Positions 22,860 to 33,242 of a stretch of 64,000 nucleotides of DNA are shown piece after piece. The stretch's first letter is position 1. The number at the start of each line of letters is the position of its first letter. The position numbers and the translations under genes were made by a program. A model generated the notes under the pieces. It made no database searches. It was not told the origin of the DNA and saw only the letters and a program-made list of their open reading frames with translations. Location: contig CM043947.1 in the NCBI GenBank assembly GCA_014529385.2, positions 122,212,891 to 122,276,890 of the forward strand, in the 5' to 3' direction. Origin of the DNA: Adiantum capillus-veneris (Eukaryota; Streptophyta; Polypodiopsida; Polypodiales; Pteridaceae).

Positions 22860-25550
22860 CTACAGCCTAAAAGGGGACGAAATATATAGAGTCAATCTTC
22901 ACACAGGATTGCTGACCTTACATTTAAATGTTACAATCAAGTTGGCCTAGCCTAGTTAGTCAAGACGTACTCTCTCTATGCTTCAACCCAACTACCTACA
23001 TGGCACCAGGGCCAGCCACATGCACTCACACTTTTAGGCAGGACATCTCTCACTCTCACTTTGTCTCGTCTTTAAGAGGTTTTCATGTGTGTTAGAGAGA
23101 GAGAGAGAGAGAGAGAGAGGCACCCGCATGTCTTCTTACCTTCTCAGGCGCCCTCACCAGAAGAATCCTTGCTTTAGTGACTATCCCAAACTGTCCCAGC
23201 CCTCCAAGCATTGCAAAAAAGAGCTCCTTGTTTGACGTAGGACTACAAGTGCAGAATTCTCCTCTTCCTGCTTTCCATTCCAGAATAAGCCCACGATCAG
23301 CTTTCAAGCAACATATATACACACACACACAATGCATTTTGCAAAGTATTAATGATCATACATTAGAGCACTGCAAGCTACGAAAAACATCTCTCGTGCA
23401 CAATGTGCATTCATAATCGAGCTTACAATGCATTAATCTGTCCAATTAATTCACAAGAAGATTTAGAAATTTCCTCATGTAGGAAAACGGAGTGTTTTTC
23501 ATACAATGAATAACATCATGAGCTTCTGCTCGAGAGGCACCGCATACCTAGCTAGGTATGCGGTGCCTCCCTCACAGAAGCTCATGATGTTGAGGTAAGT
23601 CACAATGTGGGAATTATTGTCAGAACTTCTTGTGTATAAAGCGCCAAAAGAAGGTTGTGCAGCCACAGTAGTATCGTGTTCGCACTAATTAAATGCCACT
23701 ACAGCAAGATCGCAATGGAGTATATAATCCTACACCTCCAAGCCTTCTCTGCTTGTGAAATGGTGGCAATTGCAATGGATTTCATCATTTCTTCTCTCTA
23801 GAGTCTAATCTCTCTATTTACACAGCTAATGCTAATCGAGGATTGCCAATCGTGCCAGGAATGAACCTCTACAAAGAGACATAAAAGCTTGGATCAGATT
23901 GCAGCCTTTTTTTTGCATTGGAATCTGCTACCTTCAAATTTACAAAAGGTTGTTTTGCTCCGTGACAAAGCCAAAAGGTAACAGGCACTTTTGCTTTTCT
24001 GGTGAGTTTTGTACATCGATGAGAAAGCATGGACATTGATACCAACTAAAGGAAAAAGGAAGAATCAGGAGAGCTTAGAATGCAGGCACCAGGGGTACAA
24101 CCATCAGACACATGCATTGTGAGCTATTTCCAATCCTTCAAGAGCTTGATATAGAATTAAGCCTTTTTATTTCCCGAAGACCGTGGGGCAACCCTTCCGG
24201 CGAAAATCTACTCTGCTTACTGAACCGGAAAGATTGCCTACAACCGTCCGATGCTAGACCCCTCGCCACCTCTAGAATTTTGCTCGTGCCTTCCAATCAT
24301 AGGGTACCAAATTGGTACACACCATCACTTAATTAGTGATCACTGCACACCTATACCCGCCAACTATGGCGGCTTGCTTATCAGGAGCGACGATAAATTT
24401 CGAGCATGCTGATGATGTGGCAGCAGTGGTAGCCATTAAAAAGTTCAAAGATTTTGAAATCAAGGGAGATCGAAGCGCTTGAAATCTATTCGCAGGTCCT
24501 GCTTATTGGCCCCCTTCCCCCAACCTTACGACCCTATCCCAATAAAAATTGCGACCGCATGGCGAGCGGCCAGGGCTATTCCCAGCGATACTACTCCTGC
24601 CAATGGCTCTCCGTCTCCCCGCCGCTTGTCGTGCAGTCGCGGTAATATTGGGAAAGGTCACTCAGGGACCTTCCCTGAACCTTGAATCTATATATACCCT
24701 TACTTTAGCTTGGCGAAATTTGATTACAACCTTCTTATTGGAGTGCTAGCGGTGTAACTGCATTAGCTGTATACAATCGTCGCCGAGGGAAAACGCAGCC
24801 ACCGGATTCTCTGTGATTTATCGACAGACTTACAATGCAATTCCTATATTGCAACGAATTAGACAGAGATATGAACCCCTTTAACTGAAACCTTAATCAA
24901 TTCACTTGCTAATTAGGCAACCAATGAGACCTTAATCATAACCTTTAACCTAATTAATTACCTGTGACTACCTCAAGCTGAAGCACATTGCTGATGACAG
25001 GCCCATACTTGAATGTCTGACCTCCGACCCCCGCATTCTGAAGTGTCCCGCCGACGGTGATATACAGATAGTCTGGCCACGACGGCGGGGCATATCCCTC
25101 TCGCAAGCACGCTTTGAGAACATCAATCCAAAGCTCACCTCCACATGCCTCCACGTATGAAACCTCCCCGAGGCAGACCTCGATCCCACGCAAGCTCCGC
25201 ATGTCAATGACCAGCCCATCACACGCCTGCGCTTGCCCGCTAATGGAGTGGCCGTTCCCGCGTGCTGCAACTGTAAGCCCGGAGGAGGAGGCCTCTGCAT
25301 AGTGGATTGTGGCGGCAAGCTCGTCGACAGAGGCCGGCTGGATGAAGGCCTGAGGAGAGCGGTGAATGAAGTTGCCAAAATCAGAGGAGGCGAGGGCTAG
25401 GTTAGAGAGAGAAATGGAGCCTTGTATGTGTAGGTTAGAGAGAGGTAGTTTATTGTTGTCCATGGAGGGAAGGATGATAGAGTCCATGGAGGGGAGGGGG
25501 GGCGCAATGGAGGTGCAGCTAGAGAGAGGGGGAGGAGGCTCTAGACTCAT
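16172..25550 (-). CDS. CKX: Cytokinin oxidase/dehydrogenase, five exons
   Basis: FAD enzyme that removes the N6 side chain of cytokinins and so ends their signal. Exons, 5' to 3' on the minus strand: 25550-24962, 23267-23140, 21971-21666, 17953-17688, 16514-16172. All four introns are GT-AG, and the exons sum to 1,632 nt, exactly 543 codons plus stop, in the usual 500-575 range. Seen: the FAD-attachment motif RGNGHS with His101, GGTLQNAGVGGQ at 168-179, LGGLGQFG at 217-224, DYVEGFV in exon 3, PHPWLCLFVP at 387-396, and the C-terminal LAPGQSIF at 521-528. The first Met is chosen as most upstream; Met22 and Met30 are alternatives. The N terminus is Pro/Ser-rich with no hydrophobic signal peptide, which suggests a cytosolic isoform (inference). 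No stop or frameshift is seen, so the gene looks functional. Confidence 0.93.
17003..17545. repeat. Dispersed repeat, copy 2, carrying a MITE (CKX intron 4)
   Basis: Matches 14530-14870 at both ends, with the foldback element at 17123-17400 inserted between the matching parts. This lies in intron 4 of CKX. Confidence 0.6.
17123..17400. mobile_element. Foldback MITE copy 1 (CKX intron 4)
   Basis: 278 bp bounded by CACAAGTGG and CTTCTTGTG (imperfect terminal inverted repeats) and flanked by a 3-bp TAG duplication at 17120-17122 and 17401-17403. The middle (17193-17347) folds back on itself. Arms AACATCATGAGCTTCT, GGCACCGCATACCTAGCTAG and GTACGATTGGGGGCA are each met by their complements on the other side of a GC-rich centre near 17265. 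CACAAG-type ends with a 3-bp target duplication are compatible with a CACTA-type non-autonomous element. Confidence 0.75.
17688..17953 (-). CDS. CKX: CKX exon 4
   Basis: 266 nt from acceptor CTGCAG to donor GTAAGT. Encodes LGYIPELTFNRDVAYLEFL and the conserved PHPWLCLFVPKSDI, then GGPMHMYPM before the splice. Confidence 0.92.
17986..18146. repeat. (CT)n and (CA)n tracts in CKX intron 3
   Basis: A (CT)n run at about 17986-18020, a second at 18078-18104 and a (CA)n run at 18115-18146. All lie just upstream of exon 4 on the gene's strand. Confidence 0.9.
18300..20550 (-). other. Intron 3 interior, possible decayed coding sequence
   Basis: Several minus-strand stretches look as if they were once coding (for example LEKVEALHLQLWDALSPHA near 19200, and MEDRVRVDAWSFMGFGS near 20150 in another frame), but stops and frame changes are frequent and no family is recognised. 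They do not fit CKX, which is complete without them. An old mobile-element insertion into intron 3 is the likeliest explanation. Confidence 0.3.
19911..19955. repeat. (GA)n microsatellite in CKX intron 3
   Basis: Pure GA run of about 42 bp, then G/A-rich sequence. Confidence 0.9.
20631..20668. repeat. (CT)n microsatellite in CKX intron 3
   Basis: Pure CT run of about 36 bp. Confidence 0.9.
21666..21971 (-). CDS. CKX: CKX exon 3
   Basis: 306 nt, phase 0 at both ends, from an acceptor after CATTTAG to donor GTGAGT. Encodes VRWIRMVYDDVGKFTRDQE and FDYVEGFV, the start of the cytokinin-binding domain. Confidence 0.9.
22075..22290. repeat. Duplicated (CT)n-(CA)n block in CKX intron 2
   Basis: Two similar blocks, each (CT)n followed by (CA)n and a CTCTAC.CCTGA.TCT phrase, at about 22087-22150 and 22190-22260. 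A shorter third follows. Confidence 0.85.
22525..22860. repeat. Compound (TG)n(GA)n minisatellite in CKX intron 2
   Basis: Four to five units of (TG)n followed by (GA)n. Most are separated by the linker GCTATCCTTTCCTCATTC or a near copy of it. Tract lengths vary between units. It lies in intron 2, between exons 2 and 3. Confidence 0.9.
23092..23119. repeat. (GA)n tract beside CKX exon 2
   Basis: About 26 bp of GA, ending about 20 bp beyond the exon 2 splice donor, inside intron 2. Confidence 0.9.
23140..23267 (-). CDS. CKX: CKX exon 2
   Basis: 128 nt from acceptor AAAGCAG to donor GTAAGA. Encodes RGEFCTCSPTSNKELFF and LGGLGQFGIVTKARI, and ends on a codon boundary after RAPEK. Confidence 0.92.
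23452..23634. mobile_element. Foldback MITE copy 2 (CKX intron 1)
   Basis: 183 bp with ends CACAAGAAG and CTTCTTGTG, which are perfect 9-bp terminal inverted repeats. It has the same flanking blocks as copy 1 but a shorter centre. The core (23535-23568) is a perfect 34-bp palindrome whose half is AGGCACCGCATACCTAG. The GC-rich loop segment of copy 1 is absent. No clear target duplication. Confidence 0.75.
24962..25550 (-). CDS. CKX: CKX exon 1 (FAD-binding half)
   Basis: 589 nt. It carries the FAD domain with RGNGHS and SWPDYLYITVGGTLQNAG and ends within the Gly codon of VVTG, at donor GTAATT. The split after VVTG is where plant CKX genes commonly have their first intron. Confidence 0.92.
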
Positions 25551-26568
25551 GACAAGGAAGGGCGGTTAATGCTGAGCAAAGAGCTGCAGAATACGCCTCT
25601 AATCCGTCAATGGTGTGGTGAAGGTGTGTAGAGAGTGTGTTGAGAGAGAGAGAGAGAGAGAGAGGGAGAGTTGACAAAAGTGTGTGGCAGTCACTATGAG
25701 TGCAAAACTGCACATGCACTTGTAGAATCACCACTGGTAAGAGTACCATGTGTTGAGACTGTGTGTGTGAGAGAGAGAGAGAGAGAGCTCTGCCTTGGAC
25801 TATTAGCCCAGGACTACATGCGTGTACTATGTGTGCGCTCACCATTTCACAAGCAGAACCCGTTGTTGTCACTTAGTACGTGTTTGTATGTGTCTGTGAT
25901 GAGAGAGAGAGAGAGAGAGAGAGGAGAGATGTTGAAGAGTTATCAGATCATCAAAGTTCGATCTCGGAGAGTTTTCTCTAGCCAGAATGCGGTCTTTGTC
26001 CGACGTCGATATTATAGGGCCTGTTTACACGCTGCCCGGAGTGACGCATTTGCGTAAGCTTTGGTGGCGCTAGTAATTACTTAACCCATTCACGCCACTC
26101 TATAAAGCTGCATCTTCGTAAAAGATAAACTAGCTTTGATATTGGAAAACACACCTTCCAGTGTTCAATACCACTTTAAACTCGGAGGAAACCATCTAGC
26201 TAGGGGCTGGAAATGCAGCATAAAATGCTTCAAAAAGTGTGGCCACACCACTTCTCCATAGATGTGTACATTGTGTGCATGTGAGCAAGCCCTAAGAGGG
26301 TGAACTTAGTGAAGTGATGGTGAACACTTAAGACATGTGACATTTTTGAGCGGCCTATAGTTCTTACACTCCTCCCCGTGCACTCCTCCTCGACCAAGCT
26401 CTAGCCAACCAAAAGAGGGTTGTCTAAAAAGCCTTACGAGTTGCGACTTTCTCGAAAAGTGGAGTCTTCTTTATTAATTAGACGCAACATTAGAATATGA
26501 TGTGAAGTGTGCAAAGAAGCATAGACAACATTGGACATTGAAGTTGTTTGGTATAGGTTGGCTGCTAG
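25551..26568. promoter_or_regulatory. Region upstream of CKX, with (GA)n tracts
   Basis: The 5' flank of CKX on the minus strand. It contains three short (GA)n runs (about 25641-25664, 25769-25788, 25902-25923). On the gene's strand these are (CT)n, a composition common in plant 5' leaders and core promoters. I cannot fix a TATA box or transcription start. No other gene is seen. Confidence 0.35.
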
Positions 26569-26743
26569 TGTCAGGACAAGGGTCCTATGGGGCAAGGCCC
26601 AACCTAGGGGGTCAGGGACCTAGGCCAAGGGCCAGCTAGACCAGTGCGGACTGGGGATCCGCTTAGGGCAAGTGCTAGGAGCTAGCCTATATAAGGGGCG
26701 GTAGGGAGGAGGATCCCGAGGTTCAATTACCCTAGGCTTTATA
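26569..26743 (+). repeat. 5' LTR of the 5.2-kb element
   Basis: Begins TGTCAGGACAAG and ends CTTTATA. The target duplication fixes the end as TA rather than the usual CA. A TATATAAGG box at 26698-26706 is the likely promoter. Confidence 0.85.
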
Positions 26744-26744
26744 T

Positions 26745-26758
26745 TGGTATCAGAGCTC
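26745..26758 (+). other. Primer-binding site (initiator tRNA-Met type)
   Basis: TGGTATCAGAGCTC one base after the 5' LTR. This is the common plant retrotransposon primer site. Confidence 0.85.
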
Positions 26759-26851
26759 AGGGGGAGGGAGGAGCTATGGAGGAGGGGGAAGCCTTACAGA
26801 GGAGGAGGAAGCCTTACATGGATGATTGCATGATCATAGGCTCGTTCATCG

Positions 26852-26852
<1 letters not shown>

Positions 26853-26924
<72 letters not shown>
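26853..26924. repeat. (CT)n microsatellite
   Basis: About 70 bp of CT in the leader of the 5.2-kb LTR element. Confidence 0.95.
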
Positions 26925-26927
<3 letters not shown>

Positions 26928-29529
26928 CGGGTGATGGGACCGCGCTCCTACAGAGCAGAGGTTGGCAAAGACGGCCGTGGAAAGGTGCTCTTGGCAAGGA
27001 AGAGGAAAGGCCGCTTAAAGACACAGACAGACGAAGGAGTGGACTGCCGTGGGTAGGAACCCTTAGCAGACGAGGGTGGGAACCATCGGCATACAGGGCC
27101 GTGGGAGCGGCTGCCTACACAAAAAGGGGCCAAGTGCGAACTTGCACGGAATGGGCTGGGCTCGGCATCGCTGGATTCGCCCTGGCCTGAGGCATGATTT
27201 TCGACACTGTGACTTGCCCCGAATCTGCATGCAACGGGTTCCCAAACCCCATTTTCTTCCTGCACAGGCGGCAGAGAACGCCATAGTTGAAAATCGCGTT
27301 TTTTTTTCTTTTGTTTTTTGTTTAGGGTTTTTCTCATTTGGACGCCCAAAGCCAAGGGGTGGACAACCTTAAGGGGGGATACACACCCTATTCACAGCGT
27401 AACAAAAGTCGAGCAAGGCTTGAGATTTATCTAGGTTATTCATATTCATAGTTCGACAAGTCAACGGGCATGGCCGTGCAGGGAGCCCCACTTACGATCT
27501 CAAAGCTTCATCATGAGACTGCTTGAAGAATTTACCGTGCGGACTGACCTGACAGCTTAATCTTTTTTGTTTACAAAAATGGCAGCTCAGGTATGCTTTG
27601 TTTGTGCCATTGAAGTAAATGTTTTATGCTTTGAGTATGGAAACTATCAAGGAGCACATGTTCAAGTGCCCTTGAATTGACAAGGTCGTGGGCCATGAGC
27701 TAGGACTTGAGGATGAGGTTTCCTGGAATCAAAGGCAAGCAATGCAGGGCCTGTGACTTGTCCAACCAAGTTATGCGACAAGGGCATAGCTCCTAGGCAA
27801 ATTTTTCCAGACCCGATACACTCTTGCTATTCCATTGTTCTCCAAACTGCATGGCAATGGGTGCACATCGCAAGAGGCAGCTACATGCAATTCAGAAGGG
27901 AAAAACATGCAAAGGCTATGAGCTGAAATCAAGATGGGAAAGTCCCCATCTTGAATTTGTAAGACATGCAAAGGCTAGGAGCCGCATTCGAGACAGGAAA
28001 AGTCCCCGTTCCAGCTTAAGAAGTCGACAGGGGTTTCTCTCTGTCGCATTCTAGATCTTCATTGTTGCTCAGATATGGGTCCTCGACAACCGAAATCAAG
28101 CCAAGCAGGTACACAGTACTTATTTTGCAAGTTTTTCTGCTTTTCAGTACGTGGGGCCAATTCAACAAGGTCGATTATCGGTAAATGCTCAACAACGTCG
28201 ACTTTCTTTTGCTCTGTAAATTGGCAAGCACATCTCTACGCTATGAGCATAGAAGAAGTATTTTTGTGAAGCACGGCTTTCATAATTGCTCAATTTTGTA
28301 TTGAGACTTCGCACGTTCGGCATATGGTTTGACCATACAAAATTGCGAAGAAATAGGCAAGGTGTTTGCAGGTTAATTCATATTGCAGGTTATTTCAGTA
28401 TGTACCAGACATGTGTATAGGAAATACGACGGCGTCTGTGCAGATATGGTTATAATCCATTTTGGAAATGAGTTTTTCCTTCCAAATTTCATGACAACTG
28501 GTTACAGCAACGACCAGGTTAGCCAAGTTTAAGTTTTTTCCTGTTTACACTTTACTGGGCAATTCACCAAATCCCTACCAAACTAAATTGTGCAAGGCAC
28601 TTATGGTTTTGGTTCTCACGGTTGAGAACATCACTCTCCGCAAGGGCTTACCAGACGGGATCAAGGCATGCTATTTAGGTGGATTCAATTCTACAACCTC
28701 GTGAATTACGCTTCCGCTAACCTATACAAGCTCGTCATTTAAGGAAAGTTCCTCAGCCCAGCATGCTCTTCTTTTCTCTCTTCTTCTTATTTCTTTCAAG
28801 AATAACAAAATTCTTCTACGAAGCTTTTGATACATGTTCTGCTCGTGAGTCAGCTTGGGTCAAGGTGCTCTAACTCACACCTAGCACGTGGCTAAGATGC
28901 TTCTCAAATTAGTCTTCATCGGTTCGTCGATGGAACACTATTTTGCATAAGGGTTATGAGCCAAACAGGCTAAGATCCATTGTCAGGCCAAGGGTAAGAC
29001 CCAACTATTGGCATTCTTTGGGTGATTGTTTTCAAGATCTACCCAAGGAAGTACACATCGACGTTAATGGACAAGCAAGAGTCTTGTCACTACGGATGTT
29101 TAGGGTGTCATTTTTGCAGTACATGTTTTCAGTACGACACTCAAGTTGAGTTTTTGATAATCTTCAACTCACAACAGTTGATCTCTACAAGGAAGTATAG
29201 ATGCAGCAATCAGTTGTGACAGCATGGCTGTCCATAAGAGCTCGGCAGTTCACTTGTGTGGGTTTCCTGCTCTCTCTATAGCACTACGGAGTGTCTATGG
29301 ACATACTGTTTTGAGGTGAGACCCGACGGGTGATTGTTACATCACCCATAGGCATTAAGGATCATAGTTTGATATGCATTGAGGATCACAATTGATCTCT
29401 CCCAGTTATACTTTCAAGGAGCGGTAGCGGATGAACACACTTTTCAACTTGATTCCAATCATTCTGTACACGGTTGACTATGTTGGCTACCGTTATCTGC
29501 TAGTTGAGCAGTTTCTACAAAGTGTCTTA

Positions 29530-29600
29530 CCAAGGGGTTTGACTACGTAGATTCTAATCCAAGGGGTTTGACTACGTAGATTCTAATCCAAGGGCTTAGA
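29530..29600. repeat. 29-bp tandem duplication
   Basis: Two identical 29-bp units beginning CCAAGGGGTTTGACTACG at 29530 and 29559, with a partial third (CCAAGGGCTTAGATT) from 29588. It lies inside the 5.2-kb LTR element. Confidence 0.9.
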
Positions 29601-31577
29601 TTGCAAAGGCAATACCTAGGGTTCCCAGTGCAAGGCTGTTTGTTTTTTCAGGTAGGGGACGTGCTCCTCTCCATTTGAATACAGGTAAGTGTACATTACG
29701 TACAACTCTCCAGGTACGCATCTATTGATTTGGTGTTATTCCATGTTTAGTATGCTTTGCTTGGTTTTTCAATAAATATAAGTACGTTTGAATGTTACAG
29801 AGCCATGCCAAGGGCATGTCGGCACTAACTATTTTGGGCACAATGTCTACTCTTTCTTTCTGCCTTATGTTGTTACGAACCTACTTGTAGGGTTCAATTT
29901 GACACATGCTGCCACATGGGATGCAACATGGTCTAGGAACTCAAGGAGTTCGGTTCAGCCAGTGTGGAGCAAGATAATGAGGGTCCCTCTCACTCTAGTC
30001 GCGGAGTGTTTTGCAGTTCCTCCACACACAAGTACATCTAGTACTTGCAGGATGTTCTTTTTTACACATCCTTACATGAGACATATTCCACATGTGGAGA
30101 ATATGAGTCTCTGGACTGACACTGGCGCCATTATTTCAATTATGTGTCACGACAAAGTCCCTAGGTGCTCGTCACATCTATTTTCTGGACCATTTTTAGC
30201 ACGACGTATCAGGATCAATTTCATGGCCAGAAATTGTCGGATACTTAGAATGACTTGTTAAGGTACAAGTACTGCTAAACAACATTACAGATGGTTGTTT
30301 ATACATATAGCAAGGCTATAAGTTGTTAATGAAAACGTTTCGTTGTCTGTACCTAGAAGTGATCAATGTTTCACCTTCTATTGCCATTCAGATGTTTCAG
30401 TAAGGCTTGCAAAAGATTGCAACTGAACGTAGTTAGTTTCTTTTCAGAACTATTTACATCCTTTTTTAATGTGTGCTACGTGCATCACATTTTCCATAAG
30501 TATTGGCAAAGATCACCATGGATATACAGGTTTGGATCTGTTTCTTACTGAATGCATGCACACTAGGTATTATGGGCCCTAGTGTTTAGCAAAGGCTGAT
30601 TTGGAACAGCATGCATATTCCTCAGGTTGTTGCTTATGAAGCATTTTGCACTCTATGTGCACTATCTCTATGAGATTACTTTCGGGTCTACTAATCACCA
30701 ATAGAGGTCATGGCTCGGTTTGGGTGTTTGTGGATTTTCCAAGATAACCACGACGGTTATTCCGGACATTGTTGATTCCTCAACAATGTTACACGATATT
30801 GTGATTCCCCGTTTACGAGTCATCTGGGCCGACTGTCTGTAAACCGTGAGGAAAACACACCTCAGTACTGTCACTTATCCAAGGGGATAGGCAGATTACA
30901 AAGAGTAATCTTGTGCTAAAGGATCTGCTAAGAGCATACGTTAGCACAACGCATTTCTGAATAGATGATTTTCTCCCTATTCTAGAATTTGCTTAAGTAC
31001 GATTTTTGACTCTGAACACCTCTTGTGGTGGGGTTGAAGATTGTGTCAATACTTTCATACGTCAAGGACTTACCAGGTGTGATGACAAATTATGTTGGCA
31101 AGTAGCCTTCATTAGGGATGAACATGTAGTTCTTTGTGTTCAAAACCATTCAGAATTCTAACACGAGGACACTCCCTATCTTTGAACTTTTCAAGATACT
31201 CAAGCGAGTAGGAAATCTGGCTCACAACTGCATGAAAAGTTACGCCAAGGTTTTCTTGCATTATTCCAGTACCTTCAGAAGATCTGAAAACTGGTTATGC
31301 CTTTGGACACCTCTTAGTTGTAGGTTACTCCTTTACAATACTCAAGTGAGTTATAAATGGAGGTACCATTTAGACCCAAGTGGTTGCAAACGGACAACAA
31401 TGTTGAAAATCAAGATGTTGCTCTTGGTTTCATTGAACCTCCTCACTGTACCAATTATCGGTCATACAGAAAACTTGCTCACTTATGGGACATCAGTAAA
31501 GAAAACATCAGTATTCTTAAGAAGATATTACTACTTGTGTTTTCGAGGACGAAAACTCTTCCTTAAGGGGGGAGTAA

Positions 31578-31753
31578 TGTCAGGACAAGGTTCCTACGGG
31601 GCAAGGCCCAACCTAGGGGGTCAAGGACCTAGGCCAAGGGCCCAGCTGGACCAGTGCAGACTGGGGATCCGCTTAGGGCAAGTGCTAGGAGCTAGCCTAT
31701 ATAAGGGGTGGTAGGGAGGAGGATCCCGAGGTTCAGTTACCCTAGGCCTTATA
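31578..31753 (+). repeat. 3' LTR of the 5.2-kb element
   Basis: Aligns over its whole length with 26569-26743, including the TATATAAGG box near 31698. It is preceded by a polypurine tract at 31565-31574. Confidence 0.88.
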
Positions 31754-31758
31754 GCTAG

Positions 31759-31981
31759 ACAACAGAGACTCAAAAAAGAGAGATAGCGAGAACTAATAAC
31801 TAGATCTCGAGAGTGTTTGATGCATATACAGATTTGTAAGTGGTATGATGATATACCCCTTGAGACCTCAAGACTCACGAGTCTTTGGAAGCATGTATCA
31901 GTATTATGTATGGTGTACCATACTACCATGTATGATAATTCCACCCAAACTAGAAGAGAAAACAACTTGCAAGGTGCTGCG

Positions 31982-32038
<57 letters not shown>

Positions 32039-32509
32039 TGAGGGAGAGTATGTGGCATCACTTGGGCAGAGCTCCTCGCATTCACCTTGCCTCTGCACTG
32101 AGCACCATCCCTCGCTATTGCCTCTACGCCCTCCGGCTCATAATAGAAATCAGACTCTTTGGTTGTGAGGCAGTTGCCGCATCTAATTCCCAGCATGTAA
32201 TGCATGCTTAGCCAAGTGCAATGATTACATTGGTCGCATGATTGAGCAAAATTGTGATCAACATGTGCGGTGCATCGTGCTTGGACCCTTCACCCTCCAC
32301 AAACCAGTCAAACGACATAACCATACTACCTGCACGATAGGTTTGAACATCATCAAGCTTGTTCAAACATATTAATGTTTAGGCAAGCCAAAAATAGAAC
32401 GTGGCCTACTCGACAGGTCACGTAACCAACACATAGAGTAGCGGTTCAATATTTAGCTGCGATAGAGGAGGCAAGCCCATAGATGGTTCATATAGGCTGG
32501 AACCAAAAG
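31759..32509. other. Intergenic with a (CA)n tract
   Basis: A (CA)n run at about 31984-32036 is the only structure seen. Open frames across it are repeat artefacts. Confidence 0.6.
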
Positions 32510-32742
32510 TGTTGAAGGGGCGTTTAGTCAAGTTGGGAAAAGGGCATTCGTAGACAATGAAGCATGCCATTTCTATCAGTGAAATGGTACATTACGACCA
32601 GGCGGGGGGCATGGCCCTATGCTAAGCATACATAGTTAAGGGGTTTTCTAGAAAGGGGCCACGTGGCCTATTTAGGAATATTGTTGGGTGGAGATGAGCA
32701 TGCGGAGTTCTTGATAGTCTTACATTGGTATCAGAGCTCAAG
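32510..32742 (+). repeat. Possible orphan LTR with primer site
   Basis: A tRNA-Met type primer site (TGGTATCAGAGCTCAAG at 32726-32742) directly follows TACA at 32721-32724, a plausible LTR end. A TG start could be 32510, giving about 215 bp. The sequence after the primer site and a later (CT)n tract near 33178 echo the leader of the 26.6-kb element. No partner LTR is found, so this is a fragment at best. Confidence 0.4.
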
Positions 32743-33175
32743 TGACATCCGAGGATAGGAGGGTCATGGAGTAAAGGCCTTGCATGTGCATGCATGCAAC
32801 TGGTGATGGTGGAGGAAGAAGTAGGAGCATGTGTGGGATGACACGCTTTCATATGGGTGAAGGGCAAGCTTGAGGGGTGATGGCATGGGAAGTCCCTCTT
32901 CTACACAGAGAACGTGGAGGTTGGGCCGACATGAAAAGTGGTGGGAAGGAGCTCGTTGGCTATGCATGGATTTGTGGAGGATAACCCATCATAGCACTGT
33001 CAATGGGCGACGTCCTTATGAGCCAATCTCTCTCCCTCTCTTCATTGCTTGCTCTATAGATGGACTGCCATGGATTTCAAGCTTTGCTTTCACATGGACG
33101 TAATTTTTCGGCGAGTGCTTTTTTGGAATCCGGTGAGCAGATTTCAAGAAGATTCTTTCTCCCTTCTCAATTTTA

Positions 33176-33242
33176 TTCTCTCTCTCTCTCTCTCTCTCTC
33201 TCAAACATTCATAATTTATAAATCTCTCTCTCTCTCTCTCAC
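33176..33242. repeat. Two short (CT)n tracts
   Basis: CT runs at about 33178-33202 and 33224-33240. Confidence 0.85.

Larger units (their letters stand above)
26569..31753 (+). mobile_element. 5.2-kb LTR element without recognisable gag/pol
   Basis: Bounded by 175/176-bp LTRs and a perfect 5-bp target duplication GCTAG (26564-26568 and 31754-31758). It has a primer site for tRNA-Met just inside the 5' LTR and a polypurine tract AAGGGGGGAG just before the 3' LTR. The interior has only short open frames. None contains a zinc knuckle, protease DSG/DTG, reverse transcriptase, or integrase block that I can see. Hand alignment of the LTRs gives about 8 substitutions and one indel. It is probably a non-autonomous element moved by proteins from another family, or an unusually decayed one. 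Confidence 0.85.

Noticed and set aside
24112-24749. Overlapping plus-strand ORFs in CKX intron 1
   Set aside because: No recognisable domain, short, and in overlapping frames. Probably chance.
29788-30261. 157-codon ORF inside the 5.2-kb LTR element, considered as gag or env
   Set aside because: No zinc knuckle, capsid pattern, signal peptide or membrane segment could be identified.
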